From positions 106,888 through 170,887 of the forward strand of contig JAWQEG010002498.1 in the NCBI GenBank assembly GCA_033782935.1: DNA of 64,000 bases. Reading direction: 5' to 3'. The translations under genes were made by a program, and so were the position numbers. Under the pieces are notes generated by a model. The model had not been told where the DNA came from. It saw only the letters and a program-made list of their open reading frames with translations, and ran no database searches. Source of the stretch: Petrolisthes cinctipes. Lineage: Eukaryota; Arthropoda; Malacostraca; Decapoda; Porcellanidae. Of the stretch, positions 11,905 to 23,587 are shown piece by piece; positions within the stretch are counted from its first letter, which is position 1, and each line of letters begins with the position of its first letter.

Positions 11905-12365
11905 ATCAGTATCATATCAAAATATAATCATACAACACCTTACGTCAACTCAACCCCTTTAATTATTATTATAAGGTGCTGCAAAATCATACACGTGTTG
12001 TTCTTTATTACCAAGATATTTACTATGATGGAATGAATGTGTCGGTGAATATTTGATTGTGGCTGTACAGTCGCGCACCACAGTCCCTAGCCCAGGGTCC
12101 ATAGAATACACTGCCCTAGCCCACATGAGTCGAAGCCCGAGATTTGAAGCAGGCAGTTTCTCGACGACAGCCCACTCAAACCATCTTGAGACCGTGGAGG
12201 TATAATATAGAGGAGGTCGTCCTGTACACCCAAAGTGAAGCCAGGGGCGGAGCCTATTACCCTCCCCATCATTGACTCAAAACATTTCCCTGGCCGCTTT
12301 AAACCCATTATAATTTTGCTCTTATTTTCTCATATTAACTATAATTAGAGCCAGATAAAGACTTG

Positions 12366-13660
12366 AATAGAGTGTTTTCGATCACGTGATGCTTTGACGT
12401 CACGATGTAAACAAAACGCACGTGTTCCCTCGTCGTGGGTAACTCGTGGGACTACATTCTATTATTCGACCTGGAGGTGATACTATAGCAAGAAATGCGG
12501 TCCGTTTTTTTCGATAATGGAATACTCTAACTACTACTTCTCGCTATCTCTGAGTGACAGAGAAGACTATTTTAGAAAATTACAACGTACAAACGTGGAT
12601 TGTGATCCCTATAGTGTGAAAAAAAGAAGCTTTGAGTAAAGACATTCACCACTACCCACCCATCACCTACTCCTCAATGTGCAGCTATCTAGTAGCGTCT
12701 CCGAATCCCGACTCCAATTTTGAGAGCCTGATGTCTCACAAGAGTGTTGAAGGTCACAGGTTTTAGAGGTAATTATTTACCCTAAACTCCACTTACATAG
12801 GACATACCATGCCTAGGCCTAACCTTTTTCTCGGCAACACTTTTCCATTAATTTCCTAAACCTTAATTTAGTTTAAGAAACTCTGTGAGACATTTATCAT
12901 AATCTTTATTTAATTATTACATTCACCCAAGAATATTGAGAATTTGCTGTGATTGTATTTCCTGGCCTAACTACTCTTACCTTACTTGTTTTGGTTGGTA
13001 GAAATCAGACTAGGATAGGAAAAGTTTCTTCTTGTAGCCTATACGTTTACCTTGAAAGGTCACAATAACAAAGTACAGTTTTCATTATTCTTACCTGTGA
13101 TGAAATGTTTCATGCAAACCTTCCAATGGTCAGGATGGGAAGTAATTTCTCTCGATATCCTGGCCACCAACCATACTCGTCTTCTATCCAGCTCAGACTC
13201 ATCCGTTTGTTATCTCTGACTGGTGCTTTTGGTATTCCATAAAATGAAATGGTTGGGTTCGTTCTGGATTTATTAGTACACCCCATTATGCAACAATAGT
13301 GTGGTATAGTAATGAACTTCAGTTTGCCGCCGTCTGATGTTGATGAATTGGAGTGACGACTGACGAACATCTCCACTCTTGACTCTCACATTCACATCTT
13401 CCAACAAAGCTGTTTTTAGGTTAATACAAGGGTAATTTTGCTGCATTATGTACCGGTACTTGAAAGAAACCAGAAGTCTTAATATTAAGAGTGATAGCTT
13501 GTTATTGATGTTAAATATATATTTGGAGTTTAATTTGAAGGCTCCTTGATCGCTCTTTTACATTTTGTATATGCTTCATTTATCTTATTCTTTCCAATGG
13601 TAGACTTACTATTTGTTATATTTCAGCAACAAATAACCTGGAGCTGAAAACACTCTATTT
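12366..13660. mobile_element. Nested TIR element carrying a THAP finger, copy 1 (right end deleted)
   Basis: The left end AATAGAGTGTTTTCGATCAC and right end GAAAACACTCTATT are inverse repeats. Copy 2 at 24714-26433 preserves a longer right end, with GTGACGTCAGCCGAAAACAC mirroring GTTTTCGATCACGTGATGCT...GACGTCAC on the left. P-like elements encode THAP transposases; only the THAP part is seen here. Confidence 0.6.
13110..13376 (-). CDS. THAP-type zinc-finger fragment, copy 1
   Basis: An 88-codon minus-strand frame with CCIMGCTNKSRTNPTISFYG followed by IPKAP, matching the start of a THAP finger (C-X2-4-C, then an aromatic FYGIP/FHxFP stretch). A tryptophan occurs in SLSWIEDEYGWW. The C-terminal CX2H pair and AVPTIF box of a complete THAP domain are not visible before the stop, so this is either the first exon of a longer gene or a remnant. 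THAP fingers are the DNA-binding domains of P-element-type transposases. The frame is identical at 25458-25724 except I to K in SLSW(I/K)ED. Confidence 0.55.
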   Translation of the reverse strand: MEMFVSRHSNSSTSDGGKLKFITIPHYCCIMGCTNKSRTNPTISFYGIPKAPVRDNKRMSLSWIEDEYGWWPGYREKLLPILTIGRFA

Positions 13661-14149
13661 GTTCCATATATGATAACTGCATAAAATTATCCAATTCTGT
13701 ATATTATCAAAAGTACTTAAACCCATTAAATACTGCTGTTTCCTAGAGCATTACCTCTTCTCGCAAACTTTTCCTAGGAGGAGTATGAATGAATGAATTA
13801 ATGAATGAATCGTTTATTTTATGCCAAAAGTATAGTAAAAGAGAAGGTCATAGCTTACACACCAACCCACAGACAGTATTATAAGGGTACAGAGAAATAA
13901 GAACAAGTACAGTTGCCCACATATGAATCTGGTACGCCTTGCTACTTGCGAGATACCTACAATGGGAAGGAAAGTGAGCAAAAGTTATAGTTTGTTGATC
14001 AGCAGATAGTAATAATATTTTACTGTCTGACTGTCAACAAACTACATCTTTTTTCACTTAAATTTCCTTTCGTTGTAGCCACCTCACAAGTAACGAGCCA
14101 TACCAGCTTCATGTGTGGCCAACTGTACAAATGCAAATAAAATTAATTA

Positions 14150-14510
14150 TATAAAGATGATTATATACAGTAAGATGTGTATAATGAAGTGAAGATGTGT
14201 ATAGTGTAGTGAAGATGTGTGGTGTGCTGTGGAGATGTGTGATGTGCAGTGAAAATGTAGCCTACATAGTGTAGTGAAGATGTGTATAATGTAGTGAAGA
14301 TATGTATAGGGTAGTGAAGATTTACATAGTGTAGTGAAGGTGTTGTGTGTTGTGATGATGTGTATAGTGTAGTGAAGATGTGTGATGTGTAGTGAACGTG
14401 TGGTGTGTTGATGTGTATAAGGTAATGGAGATGTGTAGGCTATAGGGTACTGGAGATATGTGATGTGTAGTGAAGATGTGTATATTATGGTGAAGAGATG
14501 TGTAGTGTAA
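14150..14510. repeat. Degenerate minisatellite, unit about 15 bp (GTGTAGTGAAGATGT)
   Basis: Some twenty imperfect repeats of TGTGTAGTGAAGATG with variants. The copy-2 counterpart (26995-27335) differs in unit number. His/Thr-rich open frames here come from the repeat and are not genes. Confidence 0.85.
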
Positions 14511-15121
14511 CACCCAGAACTGTCATGTAATAGAGTTCACACTCAGGTGTGTTGTATTGTATCAAACACATTTTACCACTTATAAGCCACATGGAATCTT
14601 ACCATGATGGCTGCATGGATGTTACTGCATAAAGTGTGTCATCACTTACTCAGTTTCAGTTCGCTCTGATTCACACAAAAATATTAATTTTGCTCATCAG
14701 TCCCAGGCCGTAATTTCACAATTATAAAAACTCTTTTGGCACATTGGCTTAACTTAAACTACGGTACTATAACTTAGACCTAAGTTCTCAACAACTAATT
14801 AGTCTACATAGTAAACACAATTATAAATTAAATATCTTTAAAACATTATGAAATATGCTAAAACATTCATAATACAATCTCTCAACACACATTCTACAGG
14901 CCAACCCTAAGTTGGACACAAGTAGGTCACTCCATGTAGCCAGTTTATCTTTTATAACCCTGTCAATGCCATATATACGTGAGGTTATACATTGACAGTT
15001 AATATCACAACACTATAATAGCCTTGGCTTTGCAGTTTTTGTGTGTACAGTATCAATATTCTACAGGACATTGGTGTCACGGTGTGTGAGGCGGGTGATG
15101 AATTTAACTTCGTTAATTTGA

Positions 15122-15229
15122 CTATTTCTGTCGTATATTTTTCTGTATGACTTTCCTAACATACCTATGAAATGTAGTAGAAAGACTCCTGTCTCTCTGG
15201 GTACACCCATATGCTGAACACGCCGGCAT
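15122..15229 (-). pseudogene. Second THAP-type N-terminal fragment, copy 1
   Basis: ATG at 15229 opens MPACSAYGCTQRDRSLSTTF, the classical beginning of THAP domains (M-P-x-C-x-A-x-G-C ... FHRY). The frame ends after about 35 codons. A basic stretch (RKVIQKNIRQK) follows. It lies immediately inside the right TIR of the outer transposon, where a transposase first exon could sit. Copy 2 (27814-28056) extends further. Confidence 0.6.
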
Positions 15230-15734
15230 TATTGAAAAAATGGCAAAGAATGTTGGTGAAGTTGATGGTCCGACGTGATCAGCTGAGGTTTTATTTTGAG
15301 TCAATGACTCAATGGGGGTTAGGGGAGACAGCCGACCAATAGCCAGTTGGCTTCATTTTTGTGACGTAATGCCGCCTCCTTTATATTATACCTCCATGCT
15401 TGAGACCATGACACACATTTCGAACCAATGGAGGCTCTGGGTGGGCTGTCATCTAGAAACCTCCTGCTCCAGATCTTGGGCTTCGACTCAGGTGGGCTAG
15501 GGATTGTGGTGCGTGAATGTACACTCTCCCAAAAAAGTATCGGCATTGCTGGCTAGATCCTACTGTGAAAAGATGGAAGCTACATGTATGACTGTACTGT
15601 GGGGTTGGTATTCCTGTTGGCAATGAGTTGACTCTCATTTCTGTACTAACGTGAAATCCTCTAGCATACATAATTCATGCATTAGGCAAGTCGTGGAGTA
15701 AGAGTTGTGACTTCATTTTTACAGATATACGTTA

Positions 15735-16599
15735 TGTGATTTTAATGATTGATGGTTTTGGGGGAGGGGGAATTTACTGAATTATTGAATATAATGAGAA
15801 TGATAACCCAGAGAATAAAGTTACCAAATCGGATTTTAACCAAAAGGAATCTTTGAGTAGATTCGCTGTAACTGTAGTATTTTGTCTTAAATATAATGCA
15901 GTTATAGCATAGGGTAGGATTAAGTAGGCTTATGCTTTTTCTTCTCATACTTCTAAATAAGGTTTTGTAAAGTAACATAAACATACATTGCCCTCTCCAG
16001 AAAGTGATGTGTATAAACAAACATGTGAAGCAACCAACACCTCAATGCTTCACTCGATAATCTCGGGGCCTCAGTCTCAGGCCACGACTGACGGCCTCCT
16101 GTCCCCAGGTAGAGGTATATAAAAAAAGTAAAAATAAAATAAAATAAATAAAAAGAGAGATAACGTTATATACCATTCGGCAACTACGGTGTGGATTAGC
16201 TGAGTTTTCAGCATTAGAAAGGGACAAATCTTACGATAATATTTGAAATTTCTATAATAGGTGAAGAAATGCGAATATGTTTCGGATTGCATCCACTATA
16301 GTTTCTCTGACTCATGAAGCAGTACGAATATGCATAATTGGCAACTGATCGGCAGGAATACCACTATATATAAGGTTTCAAAGCAATGTACCATAATGCT
16401 ACGTTTATTGTCGTTTTCGTTCATTCGTTTTAATGCCGATACTCTTTTGGGAGAGTGTACATATATACAGAATTATATGTGTTAAAGAGATAAGGATATA
16501 CATTATGTAATTTAACCTGTACACTGGCTTGATGAAGCCCATGTCCAGTGTCGGAACATAATTATATAAATATACTTTCCACCACACAGACTTATTTAT
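15735..16599. other. Non-coding stretch; 16080-16599 is a repeat also found at 56268-56788
   Basis: 15735-16020 is AT-rich and holds no convincing gene. From about 16080 (GGCCACGACTGACGGCCTCC) to CTTATTTATGTACTTGAG the sequence is nearly identical to 56268-56788. The second copy runs on into AGGTGGGACAGTGAGC, which here lies beyond element C at 22981, confirming the insertion site. 16436-16462 also mirrors the outer end of the THAP transposon (15523-15555). Confidence 0.8.
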
Positions 16600-16918
16600 G
16601 TACTTGAGTTTTTTTTTTTTTTTTTTTTTATTAATTGCGCCGTAGCGTCAATCAACAGGCAGGCAACAATACATACTGGTAGGCGGGACCCATGAGAATA
16701 CAACGACTACAACCACACACACACACGCACACACACACCACACACACACATCACGAAAACATAACAGAATGGAGCACAAGCACACAGACAAATATCTACA
16801 TTATGACCTATTTAAATCCACCAAAACGAGGGTGGCGTACCAGAAGTTCCTCCAGAACCTGGTGGTTCAGCAGGTGTCGACAAACCACATCAAGTGGCAG
16901 GCCCTGGGGCAGCAAGTG

Positions 16919-17782
16919 TTAGACAGTGGGGCAGGCCAGGCAATAGTGCTCTATAGTGTTAGCACGAGGCGCTCGACACAAGCGACACTCAGTGAAGGGA
17001 GGCTCACCCTGCATCCTAGCAACCTGCCATGGTGGACGGTAGCCAAGCCTCAAACGAGCAGAGACTACATTGTGCCTCCGAACAATGAGGCCTCGACGAC
17101 GGTAGGAATATTTGTGACGGCAGACAGACTCATAATGTGTGATGGAGATGCTGAAGGGCCTCTCTGCATCCCTGCGTCGCCGTACAGGGAGGAGAGCGGC
17201 GGAGCGGACTTTAGAGAGGTAACATGTCAGGGAGGGAGGACGTCCAACACCACGAGGAGGCAGATGGCAGGCTTCCTTTGCGAGTCTGTCAACTGTACCA
17301 TTGTGACGTAAACCTACATGGGATGGCACCCATAAAAATTTGACTGTCAAGTTACGATGATGCAATAAGGACAAAAACGATAAAATCTGCTGAACAACAG
17401 TAGAGTGTGTGGGCTGAACACTAGAGAGAGAATGAAGGGCAGGTCTGGAGTCACAAAAAATGGCAGCATTCACTCCACGTTGACAAACAAGACTAACAGC
17501 ATCCAGAATGGCATACAGTTCACACAATGTTGAGCTAGAGTGGTTACAGAGACGACGGCCAACCCAGCCCCCTGGAGGTGACTCCATGTCAGGTGAGAAA
17601 ACGGCACAACCTGCTGCACCATCCACTTGCAGTGAGCCATCAGTGTAGAGGCAGTATGGATCTGTGATGGAGGACGTCACTGTTTCTATGTGTTCCAGAG
17701 CCAACTGCCGCTGTAGAGAAGGCAGTTCCGACCTGGAAGTAGGTGTGAAGCTCACATCAGGTTGTACACACCATAAAACCAT
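16919..17782 (-). pseudogene. RNase H and C-terminal zinc motif of element C (minus copy)
   Basis: The 287-codon frame shows CLYTDGSLQVDGA, SSTLCELYAILDAV, IFCDSRPALHSL and RHNGTVDRLAKEA, fitting the RNase H acidic set although the last Asp is in an unusual context. It ends with CRLCRAPRANTIEHYCLAC, a CX2C...HX4C finger. It is separated from its endonuclease by the LTR-type insert, and the RT domain is absent. The plus copy of element C shows RT but lacks this domain, so together the two copies outline the family's full order. Confidence 0.85.
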
Positions 17783-17839
17783 TTAGAAAAGGGTCACTAC
17801 TTCTAATCTGTTTACAAATCAGAAACAGGCCACCTGGGC

Positions 17840-20131
17840 AGGTTGGACACACACACACACACACAGGTGCGGTGTCAGGTCATACAAAGACAATTAACCT
17901 TTCCTACCTCTCCTTCGAAGGAGAGTAGGAAAGAGAGTAAAGGAGAGAGAGAGAGAGAGATAGGAAAGGGTTGGCCCACTTTCCCTTTCACACGAGAAGA
18001 GAGAAGTAGGTACAGAATCAAACTGACCATTCACAGGCAACACAGTCACACTCTAGCCATTCTGTAAACTATTGAGTTTGAAATGTATATAAGCAGAGGA
18101 GGTATACTAGGATTCAGGATACCACACTGACTCCCTAAGGGCTATAAACTGTCTCCATAGAGAGAGACATAATACCATATAAGACAAGGCACATCAATAC
18201 AACTACCTGTATAGATATAAGAACATAATCATAAATTAAGCCTTAAGAAACTTGTGAAGTCAATCACCTAAGCAAACCTAAGAAAGCACCCCGTCTTCCA
18301 CGTTACCTAAAACCACAACAACAACAACTACTACAACTACAACTCCAAGAATTACACACAAGTAAGTTACCAGGTTCTGCCCAGAGTTCAAGCCTTCAGA
18401 ACTGGTACATTTGATGGCAGCGGTGTTTTTGCAATAAGGCAAATTGCAAGGTATAGACTTCACGGGAGTACAGTGACTAACATTGTTCAAGGACAAGTTG
18501 AAGGAATTTACTTGTAAATCCTCTCAAGTAATTTCTTCTGTGGGTATAATCTTACGACCTCTAACGAGGGAGATAAACCACAAATTCTTCACCTACAAGA
18601 GGCACCTGCTTCAACATAACTGCAACTGACCTACAAGGGGTCCTCATCTACTTCACAACAAACAATCATCACTTCATCACTACCATATCGGCGTCCCTGC
18701 ATAAATTCTCTTGACAGGACAACGCCACGACCTCCATCACCACCACGCTGACGCCTCGTTACGTAAATTCTCTCGTAAAGGCAAGTCAACGTTCATTATC
18801 TTCACTCCAATAACGAATGTTAGTGTGTTAGTGTGCGAGCTAACTAATAATCGCTTCGCCTCTCCACCGACGTCGCCTCTTCACCACATCGTCGCCTCGT
18901 CAGACACCACCCCAACTAGACTTCAACTCGTCGTCATCGTCGTTGCAACTAGAGTCAACTAAAAGTAGGTACACATTACATGTTACATTACATTATTTTT
19001 CACTTGTCCACGAACATGTTAGACTAGATTAGGTTCCTCAGTTACAGCCCAGAAAGAAAGAAAAGAAGTGCCAAATTACAACAAAGGTAAAGGTATTCTC
19101 CCCCATTACTCCAAAGGTATCATAACTAACTTCGAATATCCCTGATAATGATTCATTAGTCTCCAAGCTAGATTTCCCTGCCTCCCTAAGCCTCGTTTGT
19201 GGTGCCAACACATTCGAGTACATTTTCTGCTTCTACCTTACTCCCATTAAAAACTTAATCTGGTATACTATATTAACCTGTATTTTCTCCAACAATGGCT
19301 CCTCCTCCACAATCTCCTACTGTCTCTGCTCTTCATACAACTTCTTCTAACCCCACTACCTCTTCTATGCATACAATGACAATCTTACCCACCCACAAGT
19401 ATTTAAAGTATTATACGGGAGATAATCCAAGATATGGGATTCATCTCTTCTTGCGTCATTTGGAGGATGTGTTTAACCAAACTAATATAGAGCAGGACTT
19501 ACATAAGATCAGATTCGTGAGAGAGCATATTGCACCAGATAGTCCAGCCAGCTATATGTTAACTACAAGTGCTTTTTCTGATCCAGAGAATTTAACGTCA
19601 TATGCTACATTCAGACAGTCACTTATTGATGTTTTTGGGGATGGTAAAATTCATAATTCATTATCATGGGTTCAGAGAATGTTTATAACAAAAGCAGAAA
19701 ACATAACTACAAGTGAACCAGCAAAAACACTTGCATTATCAGGGTCTCTAACTTTAAATTCGAAGGAATCTCGTATCATACATCGTGAATTACAGATTAC
19801 TCAATCCATAGGGACGAAGAATTTTAATTTTGATGCCACACCTACTCAAGGGGAATCACAGGGAAAATTTTGCAAACACTGTAACGGAAATAATAATATT
19901 ACCAGTGATTGTTATTACTTACATAATACTAAAGGAAATGATCAAGGGAAAAGTAATAATAAATACAGTCATTTACATGAATCAAAGACGCATTCCGTAG
20001 ATGAATGCATGATCCTTAACAGAATGAAATGGGACTTGCACAATCGAAATATGATGTATGAAACGAGACCGCCACAATATTAAAACGTCCCGAAAATAAA
20101 ACTGTAGGCCCTGTCGTCGCATTTACCGGTG
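17840..20131 (+). mobile_element. LTR-retrotransposon fragment inserted in element C
   Basis: Between RNase H and endonuclease of element C lie about 2.3 kb unlike the plus copy. A TATATAAG box at about 18087, a possible primer-binding-type segment (GGTACATTTGATGGCAGCGG, about 18403) and a plus-strand gag-like ORF suggest the 5' part of an LTR element. LTR borders were not found by eye and no pol is present. Homology with the plus copy resumes at about 20131 (complement of GTTAAGAAGACACCGG). Confidence 0.55.
19295..20083 (+). CDS. LTR-retrotransposon gag-like protein
   Basis: ATG at 19295 opens a 262-residue frame. A Ser/Thr/Pro-rich N-terminus is followed by a capsid-like region (YYTGDNPRYGIHLFLRHLED, FVREHIAPDSPASYML, YATFRQSLIDVFGD). 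Near the C-terminus FCKHCNGNNNITSDCYYL and HLHESKTHSVDECMIL resemble two zinc-knuckle-like motifs with unusual spacing (C-X2-C/H ... C). Gag packages element RNA into particles. The ORF stops without a following protease or RT, and element C sequence resumes 50 bp later. The exact LTR-element family is not recognised. Confidence 0.6.
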   Translation: MAPPPQSPTVSALHTTSSNPTTSSMHTMTILPTHKYLKYYTGDNPRYGIHLFLRHLEDVFNQTNIEQDLHKIRFVREHIAPDSPASYMLTTSAFSDPENLTSYATFRQSLIDVFGDGKIHNSLSWVQRMFITKAENITTSEPAKTLALSGSLTLNSKESRIIHRELQITQSIGTKNFNFDATPTQGESQGKFCKHCNGNNNITSDCYYLHNTKGNDQGKSNNKYSHLHESKTHSVDECMILNRMKWDLHNRNMMYETRPPQY

Positions 20132-21250
20132 TCTTTTTAACAACCCGACGGATGAGGTACCACATAGAAGCCACACTTGTTTGCTGGTTGATGCTGTCCG
20201 TGAACCGCTGCCAAGACTCAGTGTGAGCACACTCCTGTAGGGCAACTAAAGTGTCCCTAGACATCTGGTAACGATGGAGCAGGTCAGGGGTTGGGTTGGC
20301 TTGAAACAATAGGCCATCACGTTCAGCCTCCTCCTTTGCCTCCTGTATACGTGCATCCAGCGTCCAGGAGTGGGCAGTATGGCGATGCTGGAGGTGTGGC
20401 CGGGAGACGTATAGCCTATAAAAGTCATGAGTAGCAGATACAAGATCAGAGTACAACTGTTCAGCTGATGAGATGTCAAATGTAGGGAATACATGGGCCA
20501 TAAATAAGATGTAAGTCGGACAATATTTAGGGGGCACAGCAATACGCAAACGAGTGGCTGAAGCACTTGACCCAGCAGTTAGAGAATAATGAAACCGTAG
20601 AGCGATGTGATCAGAGAATATGTCTGGCACGGAGGAGCACAGGACCCGAGATGCTATCAGGCCAGACGAGAGGATGTAATCCAGAGTACCTCCCCGGCAA
20701 TGAGTGGCACCGCCAGTGTCCCAGCGTGTCAGATAATGCTTGCGGATGTATGAAAGGAGACGAACACCATTACGATTAATAGAGCCAGAACCATCACCCA
20801 AATCAGAATGCCGAGCATTAAAATCTCCCATATAAACCATACCACGCACTGTTGGAGAAGGAAGAGCCTCAAGAGTGAGTCTAGCTGGGGCAGAATAGAC
20901 ATTACATAGTTGTAGTACTCCATTCCCAGGTAGAACCTCAAATAGCTGAAAGGTCATGTCAGGATCAGTGGAGGTACGGAGAAGGCGATGTGGCAAGGAG
21001 CTATGTATGTAAGTCAGGAGACCATTCCTTACCAGATGAACATATGGCACATAACCTGAGAGAGGAGGAGCTTGCCCAGCAGCGAGCGGCCGTCCTGGAA
21101 ATGCTTCCTAGAGAAAAATAACACTAGGATGATGACGAAAAACATAGGCCTTGAGTTGAGTGAGCTTAGCATAATTGGTGATACCACATACATTCCAGGA
21201 GATGACATCCAGCCGGCAATCACTAGCGAACTCTGTATTTGGAGGTAGAA
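20132..21250 (-). pseudogene. Endonuclease part of ORF2, element C (minus copy)
   Basis: The minus-strand frame begins near TEFASDCRLDVISWNVCG just after ORF1 and shows endonuclease motifs GDFNARHSDLG, RGGTLDYILSS and SDHIALRF. A TAG at 21110-21108 replaces the Gln of the LQE motif (FLQEAF in the plus copy). The frame is then open to about 20132, where it is cut by the LTR-type insert. The enzyme would nick target DNA to prime reverse transcription; this copy is dead. Confidence 0.85.
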
Positions 21251-22689
21251 GTCCGGTGAGTGGGGCCAGATGAGCGACCTGGTGAAGATGGACCAGGAGA
21301 AGGGACTGACTCGAAAAGCTTTTCAAGGCGAGATGCAACAGTATCCATCTTTTCGGTAAGGGTAGTGACAGTTGAGATGATGGCCTGCTGAGCCTCGACC
21401 AAGGTGGAGGGTTTGGAGTCATTGGCAGCCTGCGCGGCAACTAGCCCATCAATCCTGGCTTCAAGGGCAGAAGAGCGGTTCTCGAGAGCCGTACATCGTG
21501 CCATGAGGGTAGCAACAGACTTGCGGTGGGCCAGGTCTGGAGGTGAGGCAGGGCTGGTAGGAGGAGCAGACTGGGGAGGTGGTGGTGGAGGCGGTGCAAT
21601 AGTAGTGACACGAGCCTGGACCTGACGTCGAGTACATCCATGCCACACGTTAACCCCTGGCTGAAGGCATCGTGGACACTTCCATCGAGACGTATCCTCA
21701 GGAGGTGAAGGCTCAGAGCTGGAGGCATCAGGACGTGATGGTTCGCCCCTGACAGGACACGTCTTGGAATCATGGTCGGCAGCACACCATGCACACTTCG
21801 GCCTGGCAGAACAATACCGGGAGATATGCCCCACACCCCAGCACCTGTAGCACTAAGGCTGGTCATTATGAAGTTTCCTCACCTCACACGGTGGAAGACA
21901 AGGGAGGAAATCAAAGGAAATCTCATTTGGAGGTGGATCAGGTTGACTCCAGACAACAACGATATGGCTAATGGGGGAACCATCTTGGAAAAAACGATGG
22001 GCAAAGTACACACCCGGGTATCCCTTAGCAAGTTTCGGGTCAACATCAATAGGAAAACGGGTAAGGATGTAGCTGGGGAACTTACGAGGCCTCTCAGGTG
22101 AGTCTTCAAGAATGAGAGGCAGAGACAAAAATTCACCAGCCTTCACTCTATCAATGATATCCTGACGCTTCCTAGAGATGTAGACAAACTGGGAGGTGAC
22201 AGAAGCCATCTTGACTTCAGCCAGTTCACGCTGCAGCTGGAAGGCCCTGTTGACATCAGACAACCAACGCAACTTTGTGTCCGTAGATGGGTTCCTAGAG
22301 AAGGAGAGCTTGACATAGGCATTTCTTGGGGCAAAAGCAGGAAGGTTGGACGAGGGCAAGGAGTTGGTATACAAGGAAGAAACACCACGTTGAGGCAGAG
22401 AAGGTATGTCATGCACAGCTGAAGCACCATTGGCAGTCTTGGCAGCCGGAGGCAAACAGTCCACACCATCGGAATCCTGCAAGGAGTCGGACGAGGCATT
22501 AACGGGTCGCTTGGTAGAGGTTGAGGAGGTGGAAGGCTGCAACCTGAACTGCGGAGTGACCGAGGAGAGGGGGGGAGGATTGCGAGAAGGCAGCTCAGGC
22601 CAGTGATCCTCGATATGAGACTCATCCTCCTCCGACATGGCCAAGTCGGCCTCCAGGCAGGAAGCCACATCCGAATCCGCGCTCTCCAT
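21223..22689 (-). pseudogene. ORF1 (gag-like) of element C, minus copy
   Basis: ATG at 22689 (MESADSDVASC). An acidic Ser/Pro-rich N-terminus is followed by a conserved central region (AYVKLSFSRNP, FPSYILTRFPIDVDP, VYFAHRF), then knuckles CYRCWGVGHISRYC and CAWCAADHDSKTC, a Pro-rich linker, and a probable coiled coil (LEARIDGLVAAQAANDSK). One TAG at 21855-21853 replaces Trp just before the first knuckle; the plus copy has TGG there. The protein would bind element RNA. Confidence 0.85.
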
Positions 22690-23030
22690 CAGGCCAGGCA
22701 AGGCCTAGATGGGAATCGAACAACTGAACACACACAAACACACAAACATACACACACAGAACCACAATAAAACAAATAAACCACAAACAACAATACCACA
22801 AACAGCAAAACCACAAAAAAAAAACGAGATAGAAAATATAAACAACCCCTATAACACCACAGACACAACAACACACAAACAAGAACGTTGAAACAAGACA
22901 AACAACAACACAAACAACAACACAGGCAGAGCGCCAGGAACACGTCTTCACTCCAGGAAGGTTGGGGTGAGACTGGTACTTGAGAGGTGGGACAGTGAGC
23001 ACAAAAAGTAACACATTGATTGATTGATAT

Positions 23031-23587
23031 TATTGCCATAATTGATTGTTTTGAGATATTCATTGAAAGACCAAAGGATTTACTGGCAAGGGCACAAACA
23101 TACTCAAACTACAAAAGCCATAATACTGCTAAATATCTCATAGCAATTGCTCCACAAGGCAGTATTTCATTTATATCACAGGGATCGATGGGGTGGACGT
23201 ACAATACATCTGATAAGTGCCTCACTGAAAACAGTTCATTTGTGAATAACCCAATACCAGGAGATGTTATCCTTGCTGATAGAGGTTTTGATATTAAAGA
23301 CCACTAGTGTAGCATTATACCGTTGCAATTTAGAAATACCAGCTTTTACACGAGGAAAGAAGCAACTGAGTATGATAGAGATTCAGGACACAAGAGAAAT
23401 AGCATCTCAGCGAATTCATGTAGAAGGTGTCATTGGTCATCTTAGGAATAAGTATACTATGCTGCAGGATACTCATCCTCTTACCATGCTACAAAGCGAT
23501 GATTCAGGTCTCACCTGCCTTGACAAATGTGTACGAGTAGCATGTGCCCTTGTGAATATGTGTCCCTCAGTCGTTCCTTTGGATTAA
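23031..23587 (+). pseudogene. ISL2EU-like transposase, copy 2 (5'-truncated)
   Basis: Begins at the first catalytic Asp region ([12 protein letters not shown]) and keeps DVILADRGF and the Glu-bearing RIHVEGVIG. A small insertion relative to copies 1 and 3 after DIKD (about 23300) creates a stop, so the last catalytic third is in another frame. The N-terminal DNA-binding half is absent. The right TIR follows to about 24045. Confidence 0.85.

Larger units (their letters stand above)
12065..15522. mobile_element. DNA transposon with about 220-bp diverged terminal inverted repeats (outer THAP element), copy 1
   Basis: Sequence 12065-12290 (GTACAGTCGCGCACCACAG...) is repeated in inverse, diverged form at 15290-15522 (...GTGGTGCGTGAATGTAC). 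The shared TIR segment includes GAGTCGAAGCCC and ACAGCCCAC blocks. Inside are a second nested TIR element, a minisatellite and a THAP-type fragment next to the right TIR. No transposase catalytic domain was recognised, so it is probably non-autonomous. Confidence 0.65.
10682..15734. repeat. Segmental duplication, copy 1 (pair with 23031-28564)
   Basis: From TATTGCCATAATTG to CAGATATACGTTA the two blocks are near-identical over more than 5 kb: the transposase catalytic half, right TIR, truncated CSD gene, both THAP transposons and the AGTGAAGATG minisatellite. The pair differs by small indels, a roughly 430-bp segment at 25987-26419 missing here, and minisatellite length. Copy 2 starts in the middle of the transposase. 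Confidence 0.9.
16609..22975 (-). mobile_element. Non-LTR retrotransposon C, minus copy, interrupted by an LTR-element fragment
   Basis: The 9-bp target duplication GTACTTGAG lies at 16600-16608 and 22976-22984. The empty site is preserved in the repeat copy near 56780-56795. The 3' poly-A appears as poly-T at 16609-16628. The 5' end starts CAGTCTCACCCC on the element strand, exactly as in the plus copy at 28565. Order on the minus strand: T/G-rich 5' UTR (22690-22975), ORF1 (22689-21223), endonuclease (about 21250-20132), foreign insert (about 20131-17840) in place of the RT, RNase H (17782-16919), 3' UTR. Confidence 0.88.

Noticed and set aside
12087..12308. 73-codon frame identical in both duplicated blocks (also 24435-24656)
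   Set aside because: Identity is explained by the block duplication; the frame lies in a terminal inverted repeat and has no recognisable motif.
14322..14513. His/Thr/Ser-rich open frame (also 26934-27341 and 60155-60442)
   Set aside because: Products of minisatellite or TG repeats.
22622..23063. Cys/Val/Phe-rich hydrophobic frames suggesting a membrane protein
   Set aside because: They fall in the T/G-rich 5' UTR of element C, and the plus copy (28565-28837) shows the same composition-driven frames.
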